In this document: positions 5,657 to 12,990 of the stretch, piece after piece
How the letters are laid out: each line of letters begins with the position of its first letter
Numbering within the stretch: the first letter of the stretch is position 1
Source of the DNA: CAVPRW01 sp046727435 [NCBI: bacterium]
GTDB lineage: Bacteria; Tectomicrobia; Entotheonellia; J063
Reading direction: 5' to 3'
Assembly (NCBI GenBank): GCA_046727435.1
Contig: JBKPCR010000338.1
Span: 1 to 13,212, forward strand
DNA length: 13,212 nucleotides
The notes under the pieces: generated by a model
Told to the model about the DNA's origin: nothing
Database searches by the model: none
Seen by the model: the letters and a program-made list of their open reading frames with translations, nothing else
Program-made: the position numbers and the translations under genes

Positions 5657-6595
5657 ATGCATGATGTGGTTATTCTCGGTGCAGGTCCGGCTGGCCTCAC
5701 GGCCGCCATCTATGCGGCGCGAGCCAACCATGCGCCGGTCGTAATTACCGGTCCACTTTTCGGTGGGCAATTGGCGCTGACCACGGAGGTGGAAAATTTT
5801 CCCGGATTCCCGGACGGTGTGCTGGGCCCAGAGCTCATGGAGTTAATGAAGCGGCAGGCCGAGCGCTTTGGAGCCGAAATCCGCATCGGCGACGTTACGG
5901 ACGTGGAGTTGACCCAATCCCCATTGCGGATGACCTTGAATGGAGAACTCATCGAGACCAAATCGCTGATCATTGCCACCGGTGCCTCGGCGCGCCTCCT
6001 GGACGTTCCGGGGGAGCGCGAGTTCTTCGGCCGAGGGGTGTCCACCTGTGCTACCTGCGATGGCTTCTTTTATCGCGACAAGACGGTGGCAGTGGTCGGA
6101 GGCGGCGATGGGGCGATTGAGGAGGGGACGTTCCTGACGCGCTATGCTTCAAAGGTGTTCCTGGTGCACCGTCGCGACCGCCTACGCGCCAGTCAAATTC
6201 TCCAGGACCGGGCGAGGAAGAATGACAAAATCGACTTCATCTGGGACACGGTCGTCGAAGAAATTATTGGTGATGCAGACAAAGGGGTGACCACCGCTCG
6301 CCTCCGCAATGTCAAAACCGGCGCAGAAGAGGAGATGCAGGTAGAGGGGGTGTTCCTTGCCATCGGCCATGTGCCGAATACGAAGATATTCGAGGGACAG
6401 CTCAAGCTCGATGAGCAAGGCTATATCGTGACAGATTCTCGCATGCACACGAATATTCAAGGCGTGTTTGCGTGCGGCGATTGCCAGGATCATATCTATC
6501 GCCAGGCTATCACGGCAGCCGGCACCGGCTGCGTGGCGGCCATGGAGGCGGAGAAATTCCTGGCCGAGGTCGAGGGGCGGGCCTATCCTGCATGA
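5657..6595 (+). CDS. trxB: Thioredoxin reductase (NADPH)
   Basis: The 312-aa flavoprotein uses NADPH to reduce the disulfide of thioredoxin in the cytoplasm. It has normal bacterial length. The FAD-binding fold begins with VVILGAGPAGLTAA (4-17), then GGQLALTTEVENFPG (36-50) and IIATGA (105-110). The redox motif CATC is at 131-134 (STCATCDGFFYRDK). The NADPH fold has VVGGGDGAIEE (146-156) and the phosphate-binding HRRDRLRA (171-178). The C-terminal FAD motif is GVFACGDCQD (269-278), followed by YRQAITAAGTGCVAA. The family usually has Val where Cys276 stands in GDCQD. The start ATG at 5657 follows AGGGGAG. It lies 26 bases behind tRNA-Arg and may be read together with it; the next gene overlaps its stop. 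Confidence 0.96.
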   Translation: MHDVVILGAGPAGLTAAIYAARANHAPVVITGPLFGGQLALTTEVENFPGFPDGVLGPELMELMKRQAERFGAEIRIGDVTDVELTQSPLRMTLNGELIETKSLIIATGASARLLDVPGEREFFGRGVSTCATCDGFFYRDKTVAVVGGGDGAIEEGTFLTRYASKVFLVHRRDRLRASQILQDRARKNDKIDFIWDTVVEEIIGDADKGVTTARLRNVKTGAEEEMQVEGVFLAIGHVPNTKIFEGQLKLDEQGYIVTDSRMHTNIQGVFACGDCQDHIYRQAITAAGTGCVAAMEAEKFLAEVEGRAYPA

Positions 6596-6996
6596 GCGGA
6601 CGGGCCTGCTCGGTAGGGCATAACGTGAATAATCGTCGATCCTCAGACTCCGACGCTGGGAATCGGCAACGTCAAAACCGGAGCCGACGTGACCGCGCCC
6701 GTGCGGAGAAGTACGTTGCGTTTGAGCGCACGATCGGTGTGCTGGAACACAACCTTGATGAGTGGCGCCGCTTCCATGATTGGATCGTCCTCACCAAGGG
6801 CAAGCTCGACCTGATCGAGGAGATCATCAGCCTGGGGCACAAATACTCTGGGCTTTTAAGCCGCTATAAGGTTGCGAAGGAGCCCGAGCAAGAGCCATTG
6901 CTGCGTGACCTCCGTATCGTTCTGCACATGATGCAAACCCTCTATACGCAATCCAGAGATCGTCGGGGATTTGACTTGAATTGGAAGCCGTTATAA
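6592..6996 (+). CDS. Unrecognised 134-aa protein, translationally coupled to trxB
   Basis: I do not recognise this protein. Its ATG (6592) overlaps the trxB TGA as ATGA, which suggests translational coupling. The first 40 residues are very basic and polar (RRSSDSDAGNRQRQNRSRRD) and look disordered. Residues 40-120 look like long amphipathic helices (EKYVAFERTIGVLEHNLDEW, DLIEEIISLGHKYSGLLSRY, LRDLRIVLHMMQTLYTQ), perhaps a small helical bundle or coiled coil. No membrane segment, cysteine pair or enzyme motif is visible. A GTG at 6624 is another possible start, which would remove 11 residues of the basic tail. Confidence 0.6.
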   Translation: MSGRACSVGHNVNNRRSSDSDAGNRQRQNRSRRDRARAEKYVAFERTIGVLEHNLDEWRRFHDWIVLTKGKLDLIEEIISLGHKYSGLLSRYKVAKEPEQEPLLRDLRIVLHMMQTLYTQSRDRRGFDLNWKPL

Positions 6997-7040
6997 TGCG
7001 TTACCGGCTGCACCTGGCATTGCTCGGCTTGCTATGCTAG
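6996..7040 (+). pseudogene. 14-codon ORF, possible cut-off signal-peptide gene
   Basis: Starting in the overlap TAATG with the stop of the previous gene, the frame gives MRYRLHLALLGLLC and then TAG. Two Arg followed by a hydrophobic run is what the start of an exported protein or lipoprotein looks like, but the frame stops there. It may be the head of a gene lost when the region to the right was rearranged, or a chance ORF. Confidence 0.25.
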
Positions 7041-7522
7041 TTCCGACGAATGCTCCACCCGAAGATTCTCGCTTCGCAGCTGACCTGGCATTCTACCAGC
7101 GGTCGATCCCTTGCCTGCATCTCCACTTGACGGATGTGAAGATGGTTTTGCCTGCCCTCGCTCAGCGCCTGCGTCCTTGCCTTCCTACTCACGCAGACAC
7201 TCCGTACGCAGACATGCCCACAGCATGCCGACGCGCCACGCCTACAGACACCGCTCCACCATATTCTCTTGCGCTGGACTTTGGGATGGCCCCCCACCGC
7301 CTGGCGAATGTGCGGGATACTACAGGCGACGGCAATGGGCTCCACAATGACATCGGGCCAGCCGTGCTTCAGCAACTCCCTCTGCATCACCAGGTGCTCG
7401 GCATGCTGCACCAGGTAGGCGAGTACATGGTAGACTTTCGGCTCAAGCCTGGCAACCTCCCCCGCCCGGCGCAGTTCCCGGCGCGCTGCGTCAAGGACAC
7501 AGTCCTCAAAGGCGTACCGCAT
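7037..7522 (-). CDS. Winged-helix (OmpR/PhoB-type) DNA-binding ORF, C-terminus probably decayed
   Basis: The first 75 or so residues of this 161-aa frame form a winged-helix DNA-binding domain: MRYAFEDCVLDAARRELRR, VARLEPKVYHVLAYLVQHAE, LLKHGWPDVIVEPI and IPHIRQAVGG. This matches the N-terminal domain of large regulators with the 'F-G-x-C-x-L-D ... L-E-P-K-V-F-x-V-L-x-Y-L' pattern, which usually carry an ATPase, cyclase or TPR part behind it. After AVGG the family expects '-QR-I-TV-GRGYRFVA', but here the frame reads QRKRIWWSGVCRRGASACCG and onward, rich in Cys and Arg and unlike a folded domain. A frameshift or truncation near 7280 is likely. The start at 7522 is set by GAGAGGGGGAGC directly before the ATG. 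Its target is unknown. Confidence 0.55.
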   Translation of the reverse strand: MRYAFEDCVLDAARRELRRAGEVARLEPKVYHVLAYLVQHAEHLVMQRELLKHGWPDVIVEPIAVACSIPHIRQAVGGHPKVQRKRIWWSGVCRRGASACCGHVCVRSVCVSRKARTQALSEGRQNHLHIRQVEMQARDRPLVECQVSCEARIFGWSIRRN

Positions 7523-7751
7523 GCTCCCCCTCTCTTCTGCGCCTTGAGTCACCATGGGGCGAACACCAGCGGATTGCACTGTACCTAGATATTCCACTAG
7601 CTTGTGTACTCTTTGACCCGACTACTCTAGGACAGGTATTGCCTGGGAGGCACACCTCAGGAGCCCATTCGTGAGCCCGCAGGGCCTTCTATCACCACTT
7701 CCGTGTCCGGCTCGGGCATTTGCTCCCAAAGGGGCTGGCTGCACGCGCGCC

Positions 7752-8552
7752 TCAGGCCGGGCGTTTCACAGGTTTACCCGACTGGGGCTCGGGAAGCCAC
7801 AAACGCCGCACGACGATCAGCGTCGCACTGAGCGCGATGAGCGCCAGGCTGACGAGCTGTGCGGCCCTGACCGGGCCAAACCACAAACTATCCGCTCGCA
7901 GAAACTCCACGCCAAAGCGTCCCAGCGAATACAACAGCAGATAGCGCATGGTGGTATAGCCATCCTTGGCTTGACGCTTCCGCGTCGTCCACAGGTACAC
8001 GAAGATGCCCAGATTGATGACCATCTCATAGAGCATGGTCGGATGCAGGGGAATGTTGGGGAACTGGCTACCAGCAGGCGTTTGCGGGGCGAACACCACG
8101 CCCCACGGCAGTGTGGTCGGCCCGCCGTGGGCATCACCATTCATGAAATTCCCAAAGCGACCGAGGGCCTGGCCCAGGATCAGTGGCGGGGCTAACACAT
8201 CCATCAAACGCAGCACCGGGATCCGCTTACGACGCGCAAACCAGAAGACGGCACAGGTACCACCGATCACCCCTCCATGGATGGCCAACCCACCTCGCCA
8301 GACCGCTGGTATCTCCCACAGGAATTGGCGATAGAACGACCAATTAAACACAATATAGTAGAGCCGGGCGCCGATAATCCCCGCGAAAACCGTGAGGAGG
8401 AGCAGATTTGTTTGATCGTCGTCGGTCAACGGCAGGCCCTTGCGACGGACCTCCGACCGGATGAGGAAGATGGCCGCGATAATGCCTAGGACATACATCA
8501 GGCCATAATAGCGAATGCTAAGGGGGCCGATCTCAATCAGCACGGGATGCAT
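7752..8552 (-). CDS. lgt: Prolipoprotein diacylglyceryl transferase
   Basis: The 266-aa inner-membrane enzyme transfers diacylglycerol from phosphatidylglycerol to the lipobox cysteine of prolipoproteins, the first step of lipoprotein maturation. About seven membrane segments are visible. Family marks are GPLSIRYYGLMYVLG (9-23), GARLYYIVFNW (61-71), GGLAIHGGVIGG (87-98, with the essential His at 92), the signature GQALGRFGNFMNGD (127-140, Arg132, Asn135), HPTMLYE (170-176) and GRFGVEFLR (211-219). The signature normally ends in Glu; here it is Asp140. Length is normal. It starts 9 bases after the htrA stop, with no strong ribosome binding site, so its translation is probably coupled to htrA. 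Confidence 0.96.
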   Translation of the reverse strand: MHPVLIEIGPLSIRYYGLMYVLGIIAAIFLIRSEVRRKGLPLTDDDQTNLLLLTVFAGIIGARLYYIVFNWSFYRQFLWEIPAVWRGGLAIHGGVIGGTCAVFWFARRKRIPVLRLMDVLAPPLILGQALGRFGNFMNGDAHGGPTTLPWGVVFAPQTPAGSQFPNIPLHPTMLYEMVINLGIFVYLWTTRKRQAKDGYTTMRYLLLYSLGRFGVEFLRADSLWFGPVRAAQLVSLALIALSATLIVVRRLWLPEPQSGKPVKRPA

Positions 8553-8561
8553 GGCCGCGGC

Positions 8562-9983
8562 CTAGCCTCGAGGGGCATGCAGGATGGTATAGAAGGAGCG
8601 TTCCTCACGTAGGATGAGCAGCAACACGTGATCGCTCGGGTCTAGCTTACTGACGGCGCTTTTGAAGCTATCCATCGTGGTCACCGGGGTGCGCTCGATT
8701 TCCAAGATCACATCACCTTTACGCAACCCATCACGAGCGCCAGGGCCGCCACTCTCGACGTTGGTGATGACCACGCCCTCGTCGGTTTTCAAGTTAAACT
8801 GCTTGACCAGCTCTCTCGTGACGGCATCCAGGGTGAGGCCGTAGCGTGACCCGGCTGCCTCGGCCTTGGGCTCGAGATCCTTCAGCTCGCCGATTTCCAG
8901 GGCCACAAGTTGCTCTTGCCGATCGCGCCGGATTTTGAGCCGGACGGGCGTCCCTGGGCGGGTGACAGCCACCAGGCGCTGTAACTCCTGCATTTTTTGC
9001 ACCGGTCGGCCGGCGAAATCGAGGATCACATCGCCGCGCTTCAGCCCAGCGTTTTCGGCAGGACTGCCCCGCAGAATGTCCCCGATGAGCACCCCTCCAT
9101 TCTCGGCGACCTCGAACTTGCTCGCCAGCTCTGAAGACATGGTCTGGATGACCACGCCCAGATAGCCGCGCACGACACGGCCGTTTTCCACTAGTTGCTG
9201 CATCACCTCTTTGGCCATGTTAATCGGAATGGCGAAGCCGATGCCCCGTCCCACGGGATTGATCGCCGTATTGATCCCGATCACTTCGCCGCGAATGTTC
9301 AGCAAAGGGCCACCACTATTGCCAGGATTAATCGACGCATCCGTTTGAATATAATCCTCAAAGGTCGACAATCCCAGCTCACCCCGGCCAACGCCGGAGA
9401 CCACCCCGACGGTTAACGAATGCCCCAGTCCGAACGGGTTACCAATGGCCACTGCCCATTGGCCCACTTTGACGTGGTCGGAGTCGCCCAGCCTCGCCGC
9501 CGGTAGTTCCTGATCGGTATCGACTTTCACCACGGCAAGGTCAGTCTTAGGATCTCGGCCGATCACCGCTCCCCGATAGGTCCGACCGTCAGCGAGGGTG
9601 AGCTCGATCTCATCGGCGCGTTCGATGACATGGTGATTCGTCAACACCAAACCGTGCGAGTCGACAATGACTCCTGACCCCACGCCGCGGTGAGGAGGCT
9701 CGCCTTTGGAGGGGTCCTTGCCGGTCTGTGGGCCGCGTCTGTCTTGGCTTTCGGTCTTGATGCTGACCACTGCGCGACCGGCCGTCCGTTGAATCTGCAT
9801 CACCGCGTTTTGCCAGGCATCCAGCAGCGCTGATCCGTCGCGGCTCTCAGGGATGACGTTCTCCTGGCCAGTGGCCGGAAGTCCCCATACGAGGCAGAGC
9901 AACATGAGCGCTAGAGAACGCCCCAGGCCAGTGCGAGGCCAAGGATGTCGTCGACCGTTGACGTGTGTCCGCTTCTGGATCAT
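8562..9983 (-). CDS. htrA: Do-like periplasmic serine protease with two PDZ domains
   Basis: The 473-aa protein belongs to the DegP/HtrA family of proteases and chaperones that deal with misfolded envelope proteins. The N-terminus is a signal sequence or anchor (basic to residue 22, hydrophobic 23-37, then PATGQ). The trypsin-like domain has His118 (LTNHHVIE), Asp148 (DPKTDLAVVKV) and Ser223 (NPGNSGGPL), so the triad is complete. PDZ1 covers about 271-365 (RGYLGVVIQ ... GSPAENAGLKRGDVILDFAG) and PDZ2 about 380-470 (GGPGARDGLRKGDVILEI). The start at 9983 has TAGGGA before it; a frame open to 10073 would run into the upstream gene. The gene lies in an operon between the kinase/BON gene and lgt, with gaps of 10 and 9 bases. 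Confidence 0.95.
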   Translation of the reverse strand: MIQKRTHVNGRRHPWPRTGLGRSLALMLLCLVWGLPATGQENVIPESRDGSALLDAWQNAVMQIQRTAGRAVVSIKTESQDRRGPQTGKDPSKGEPPHRGVGSGVIVDSHGLVLTNHHVIERADEIELTLADGRTYRGAVIGRDPKTDLAVVKVDTDQELPAARLGDSDHVKVGQWAVAIGNPFGLGHSLTVGVVSGVGRGELGLSTFEDYIQTDASINPGNSGGPLLNIRGEVIGINTAINPVGRGIGFAIPINMAKEVMQQLVENGRVVRGYLGVVIQTMSSELASKFEVAENGGVLIGDILRGSPAENAGLKRGDVILDFAGRPVQKMQELQRLVAVTRPGTPVRLKIRRDRQEQLVALEIGELKDLEPKAEAAGSRYGLTLDAVTRELVKQFNLKTDEGVVITNVESGGPGARDGLRKGDVILEIERTPVTTMDSFKSAVSKLDPSDHVLLLILREERSFYTILHAPRG

Positions 9984-9993
9984 GGTTTTGTCC

Positions 9994-10794
9994 CTACTTC
10001 CGTACCAGCTGATTAAGAACCTGCTTGATGCCAGTGGCCTGCTCCGCGATGGTGACCACTTGCTGAATGGCATCGTCCGTGGGCAAGGCGCCTGATAAGG
10101 TCACTACGCCCCCCTTGACGTCGACGCCGATGTCGTATGGACTGAATTGTGGATGGGCATCCAGGGCTGCCTTGAGGCGGCTGGAGAGCGCTAGATTCTG
10201 CAGCGCCAGCCGGGAGGCGTCAGTAGGCTGAAATGGTTCCCACTGCACCGCCTGAATCACCAGGTCGCAGGCGGTGTCGACGGTAAGTTTGTCGAGACTC
10301 AGGACCAAGTCATACTGATAGGGGTCGCGCCAATCGACATCGAACAGGTAGCGCATGCGGCTAGCCCGCTCTTCGTCTACCTGAGTGATATAGCGCATGG
10401 CGCCCTTGCGATCCAAGCGTGCATTTCGCTCCATGACAGCACGAATCCGATATTCGAGCGGGGCGACCAGGCGCACCTTCAAGACGTGGCCAATACCCGG
10501 CAGGAGGGCATGGCCGGCGTGTCCATGATAGACCAGATTACCGTGTTCGGCATACTCACACATGGCTGCTTGCACAAACGTCAGGTACACACGGCGGCTG
10601 GCGGTGAGTTTCTCCCAGAAGGTCGGGGCCTTTTCGAAGGCTTTGACGAGCTCGAGCTCCGGAACGTTGTAGCGTTTGGCGGCCTCGACGATCACCTCAT
10701 TGCTCAGACATGGCCAACCCAGCTTTGCGGCCACACGCTCCGCCAACGCCTGGCCACCGCTGGCGGTACCGCGCGAGATGGTGATGATCGACAT
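9994..10794 (-). CDS. Cytidylate-kinase-like protein with C-terminal BON domain
   Basis: The 266-aa protein joins two parts. Residues 1-185 look like the cytidylate-kinase-like family: MSIITISRGTASGGQALAER with the P-loop-type turn at 7-16, KLGWPCLSNEVIVEAAKRY, VYHGHAGHALLPG (89-100), VRLVAPLEYRIRAVMERN (108-124) and the Arg-rich lid DEERASRMRYLFDVDWRDP. Members bind nucleotides, but the substrate of this branch is not established. Residues 203-264 are a BON domain (SRLKAALDAHPQFSPYDIGV, KGGVVTLSGALPTDD, GIKQVLNQLV), usually a phospholipid- or ligand-binding module of envelope proteins. No signal peptide is seen, so it is probably cytoplasmic. The start at 10794 follows AGGAGGGAGG. It is the first gene of the operon leading to htrA and lgt. 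Confidence 0.88.
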   Translation of the reverse strand: MSIITISRGTASGGQALAERVAAKLGWPCLSNEVIVEAAKRYNVPELELVKAFEKAPTFWEKLTASRRVYLTFVQAAMCEYAEHGNLVYHGHAGHALLPGIGHVLKVRLVAPLEYRIRAVMERNARLDRKGAMRYITQVDEERASRMRYLFDVDWRDPYQYDLVLSLDKLTVDTACDLVIQAVQWEPFQPTDASRLALQNLALSSRLKAALDAHPQFSPYDIGVDVKGGVVTLSGALPTDDAIQQVVTIAEQATGIKQVLNQLVRK

Positions 10795-10840
10795 GGCGCC
10801 TCCCTCCTCTCTGCCTGTTGCCTGCCGCGCTGTGTGTATT

Positions 10841-10869
10841 ACCCTAGCAAATCCTGCCGCAGGGGTCAA
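10841..10869 (-). promoter_or_regulatory. Possible promoter of the kinase/BON-htrA-lgt operon
   Basis: TTGACC (10869-10864) lies 17 bases before TAGGGT (10846-10841) on the minus strand. The -35 is good, the -10 poor. It fits the divergent layout; the distance to the ATG at 10794 is about 40 bases. Confidence 0.3.
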
Positions 10870-10889
10870 CAATGTATGGGCTCGTGGCC

Positions 10890-10918
10890 TTGACGAACTC
10901 ACTTCTCTCGCTCACAAT
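10890..10918 (+). promoter_or_regulatory. Probable promoter of the FAD-linked oxidase gene
   Basis: TTGACG (10890-10895), a 17-base spacer and CACAAT (10913-10918) make a sigma70-type promoter with 5 of 6 and 4 of 6 matches. Transcription would start near 10925 and leave a leader of about 30 bases with the AGGAG at 10944. Confidence 0.45.
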
Positions 10919-10955
10919 GGATGGCACACCTATTTCCCCTATAGAGGAGCCCTTT

Positions 10956-12395
10956 ATGTCTCGGCGAGAGGACATCATACCAGCGTTAACAGCTCTCCTT
11001 GGCCCGACCCAAGTGATCAGCGATGCGCCTCACCTGGCGCTGTATCGCTTGGATGGGTTACGCCCGTCGCGCGGCTATCGCGACCGCCAGCGACTTGGCG
11101 TCATGCCTGGATGCGTGGTCCGCCCACGTCGTAGGGCAGAAGTGCAAGCCCTGGTGCAGTGGGCCAAGGCTGCACACATGGCGCTCGTTCCCTACGGCGG
11201 CGGAACTGGCTTGATGGGGGGTGCCATGGCGGATGGAGAGAGTGTGCTGATCGACTTCAAAGACATGGCCGACATTGTGGCCATCCGGCGGGAGGATCGA
11301 CACGCGGTGGTCCAGTCAGGGGTCGTCCTCAGCCGACTGGAGGAGGCCTTGCGAGTCGAAGGACTGACCCTGGGACATGATCCCTGGACGGTCGGCATCG
11401 CTACCGTCGGTGGCACGATTTCGACGAACGGTCTGGGCTATCGCGGTGGACAGTATGGGTCAATGGGGGAACAGGTGCTCGGTCTTGAAGTCGTGTTGCC
11501 TGACGGCCAAGTCTTGCGCACACGAGCAGTGCCGAAGTCTTCCACCGGTCCCGATCTCACCCAGCTCTTCATCGGCGCAGAAGGGGTCTTCGGCTTAATT
11601 ACTGAGGCCACCTTACAGGTCTTCCCCGCTCCCGAAGCCCATGCCCTCCTGGCCTTCACGTTTCCGACCTTCACGCATGGTTTTGCGGCGGTGGCGGAGA
11701 TGGCGAGCGTCGGGTTGCGACCGACGCTGATGGAGCTGACCGAGGACTTCCCGACAGGCGACGTGGCGCGTTCGCTCATCGATCGCGCCCCTGGGGTGAG
11801 CTTGTATCTCGGTTGTGAAGGCTTCCAGGGGTTGGTCGAAGCGCAGCGTGGACGCGCCGTGGCGATCTGCGCACATCATGGCGGCAAAGACCTCGGGGAA
11901 GCCGCGGCGCATACGTTCTGGAACAGTCGTCATCGCACCGCTGAACGCTTTCAGCAGGATCGCCTACAAAATCTACCACACGGCATCCTCGACACCCGTC
12001 CCGAAGCCAGCTTTGACTACATCCACGTCGCCCTTCCCACCTCACAAGTCCTGCGCTATCGCGAGGACGCTCTGGACCTGTGCCAGCACCAAGGGATCAT
12101 GGTGACCCAGTGCGGCATCTGGACGCGCCCTGAGCTGTTCTCCATGGTCCTACACAATCCGAGCGGTCAAGTGGAAATCCTGGCCGACACGGTCGATCGC
12201 TTATTGGCGCTAGCGCAGGACGCGGGCGGCAGCATGGAATATTGCCATGGTGTCGGAGTGCGCCTGGCACACTTGCTCGCGCGTGAGTTAGGGATCGGGA
12301 CGAAGATCCTGAGCGCCCTGAAGCAGGTGCTTGATCCAGATCATCTTTTAAATCCGGGGAAATTGGGCTTGGAGTCACATGTATCGGATGTATAA
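10956..12395 (+). CDS. FAD-linked oxidase (GlcD / AGPS-type)
   Basis: The 479-aa protein is a flavoprotein of the vanillyl-alcohol-oxidase fold. The FAD-binding part shows VVRPRRRAEVQALVQWA (54-70), PYGGGTGLMGGAM (79-91), the covering loop GHDPWTVGIATVGGTISTNG (140-159), GGQYGSMGEQVLGLEVVLPD and STGPDLTQLFIGAEGVFGLI (196-215). The C-terminal cap has EYCHGVGVRLAHLLARELG (428-446) and LDPDHLLNPGKLG (459-471). Relatives are D-lactate or glycolate dehydrogenase subunits and alkyl-dihydroxyacetonephosphate synthases; the 'GHDPWTV' and 'CHGVG' forms lean to the AGPS-like side, but the substrate cannot be told. The start at 10956 follows AGGAG at 7 bases; the frame open from 10872 would have to begin upstream of the likely promoter. 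It is divergent from the kinase/BON operon and stands alone. Confidence 0.9.
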   Translation: MSRREDIIPALTALLGPTQVISDAPHLALYRLDGLRPSRGYRDRQRLGVMPGCVVRPRRRAEVQALVQWAKAAHMALVPYGGGTGLMGGAMADGESVLIDFKDMADIVAIRREDRHAVVQSGVVLSRLEEALRVEGLTLGHDPWTVGIATVGGTISTNGLGYRGGQYGSMGEQVLGLEVVLPDGQVLRTRAVPKSSTGPDLTQLFIGAEGVFGLITEATLQVFPAPEAHALLAFTFPTFTHGFAAVAEMASVGLRPTLMELTEDFPTGDVARSLIDRAPGVSLYLGCEGFQGLVEAQRGRAVAICAHHGGKDLGEAAAHTFWNSRHRTAERFQQDRLQNLPHGILDTRPEASFDYIHVALPTSQVLRYREDALDLCQHQGIMVTQCGIWTRPELFSMVLHNPSGQVEILADTVDRLLALAQDAGGSMEYCHGVGVRLAHLLARELGIGTKILSALKQVLDPDHLLNPGKLGLESHVSDV

Positions 12396-12412
12396 GTCGA
12401 TAGGCCTGGGTA

Positions 12413-12454
12413 CTGAGGACTGGAGCATGCGTGAGAAAAACACTCAGTCCTCAG
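12413..12454. other. Perfect 10-bp inverted repeat between convergent genes
   Basis: CTGAGGACTG (12413-12422) and CAGTCCTCAG (12445-12454) pair exactly around a 22-nt loop, 18 bases behind the oxidase stop. The right arm lies in a 7-nt rhythm CACTCAG TCCTCAG CACT. No T-run follows on either strand, so termination is possible but not by the usual type. Confidence 0.4.
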
Positions 12455-12566
12455 CACTTCCGGGGCTTGCGTCGACAGGATGAGGTGCAAGGGGTCCCCT
12501 GTGGTGCGCAGAAAAACACAGATCGGAACGGCAACGATGGTCTCCGCCAGCAGCGATGGTGAGGAC

Positions 12567-12827
12567 CTAGCTTTCGAGTGGGGGGGCGGCCTTCTCATCC
12601 GTCGTTGTGCCATCGATCAGGCGCTGCAATTCCTCTAACTCTTCAGCCGTGGCGGGCTTATCGAGCCATGCATCGAGGACGCTCTTGCGAATGTACCAGG
12701 TGCCTTCACGCTGGTCTGCGGCAATCTCCTGGCGGTCAATTAGCTTGTAGAGCGCCTCGACCGGGATACGCAGGTAATCAGCCGCCTGCCAGGGCTTCCA
12801 AAAGATTTCTGTATGCCGCATTGCCAT
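12567..12827 (-). CDS. Excisionase-type helix-turn-helix protein (HTH_17-like)
   Basis: The 86-aa protein has the small winged-helix form of MerR/excisionase-type DNA-binding proteins: FWKPWQAADYLRIPVEALYK (helix-turn-helix, about 9-28), LIDRQEIAADQREGTWYIRK (wing) and SVLDAWLDKP. The tail from 56 onward is acidic and helical (ATAEELEELQRLID). The ATG at 12827 is preferred because GAGGGAG (12840-12834) is at good distance; GTG 12830 and ATG 12821 are possible. Such proteins act as regulators or as recombination directionality factors. No integrase is next to it here, so the role is open. Confidence 0.75.
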   Translation of the reverse strand: MAMRHTEIFWKPWQAADYLRIPVEALYKLIDRQEIAADQREGTWYIRKSVLDAWLDKPATAEELEELQRLIDGTTTDEKAAPPLES

Positions 12828-12990
12828 CACCGCTCCCTCGGGGCTCTATAGACAAGACGGGAGACCTCAGCTTCAATCGTGCACAATCAAGCATGGATTT
12901 CGCCTATCTTAGCCCACTTCGATAGGTGAGTAAAGAGGCAGACACACGCCATATGTGGGAAGCTTGGGCATGGCCATCGCTATTGCCCGT

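Noticed and set aside
7034-7588. A 184-codon + strand frame.
   Set aside because: The minus strand of the same stretch carries a recognisable winged-helix domain; the + frame resembles nothing.
7608-7640. A TTGACC-17-GTATTG promoter-like pair on the + strand.
   Set aside because: No + strand gene follows; everything downstream is the minus-strand lgt operon.
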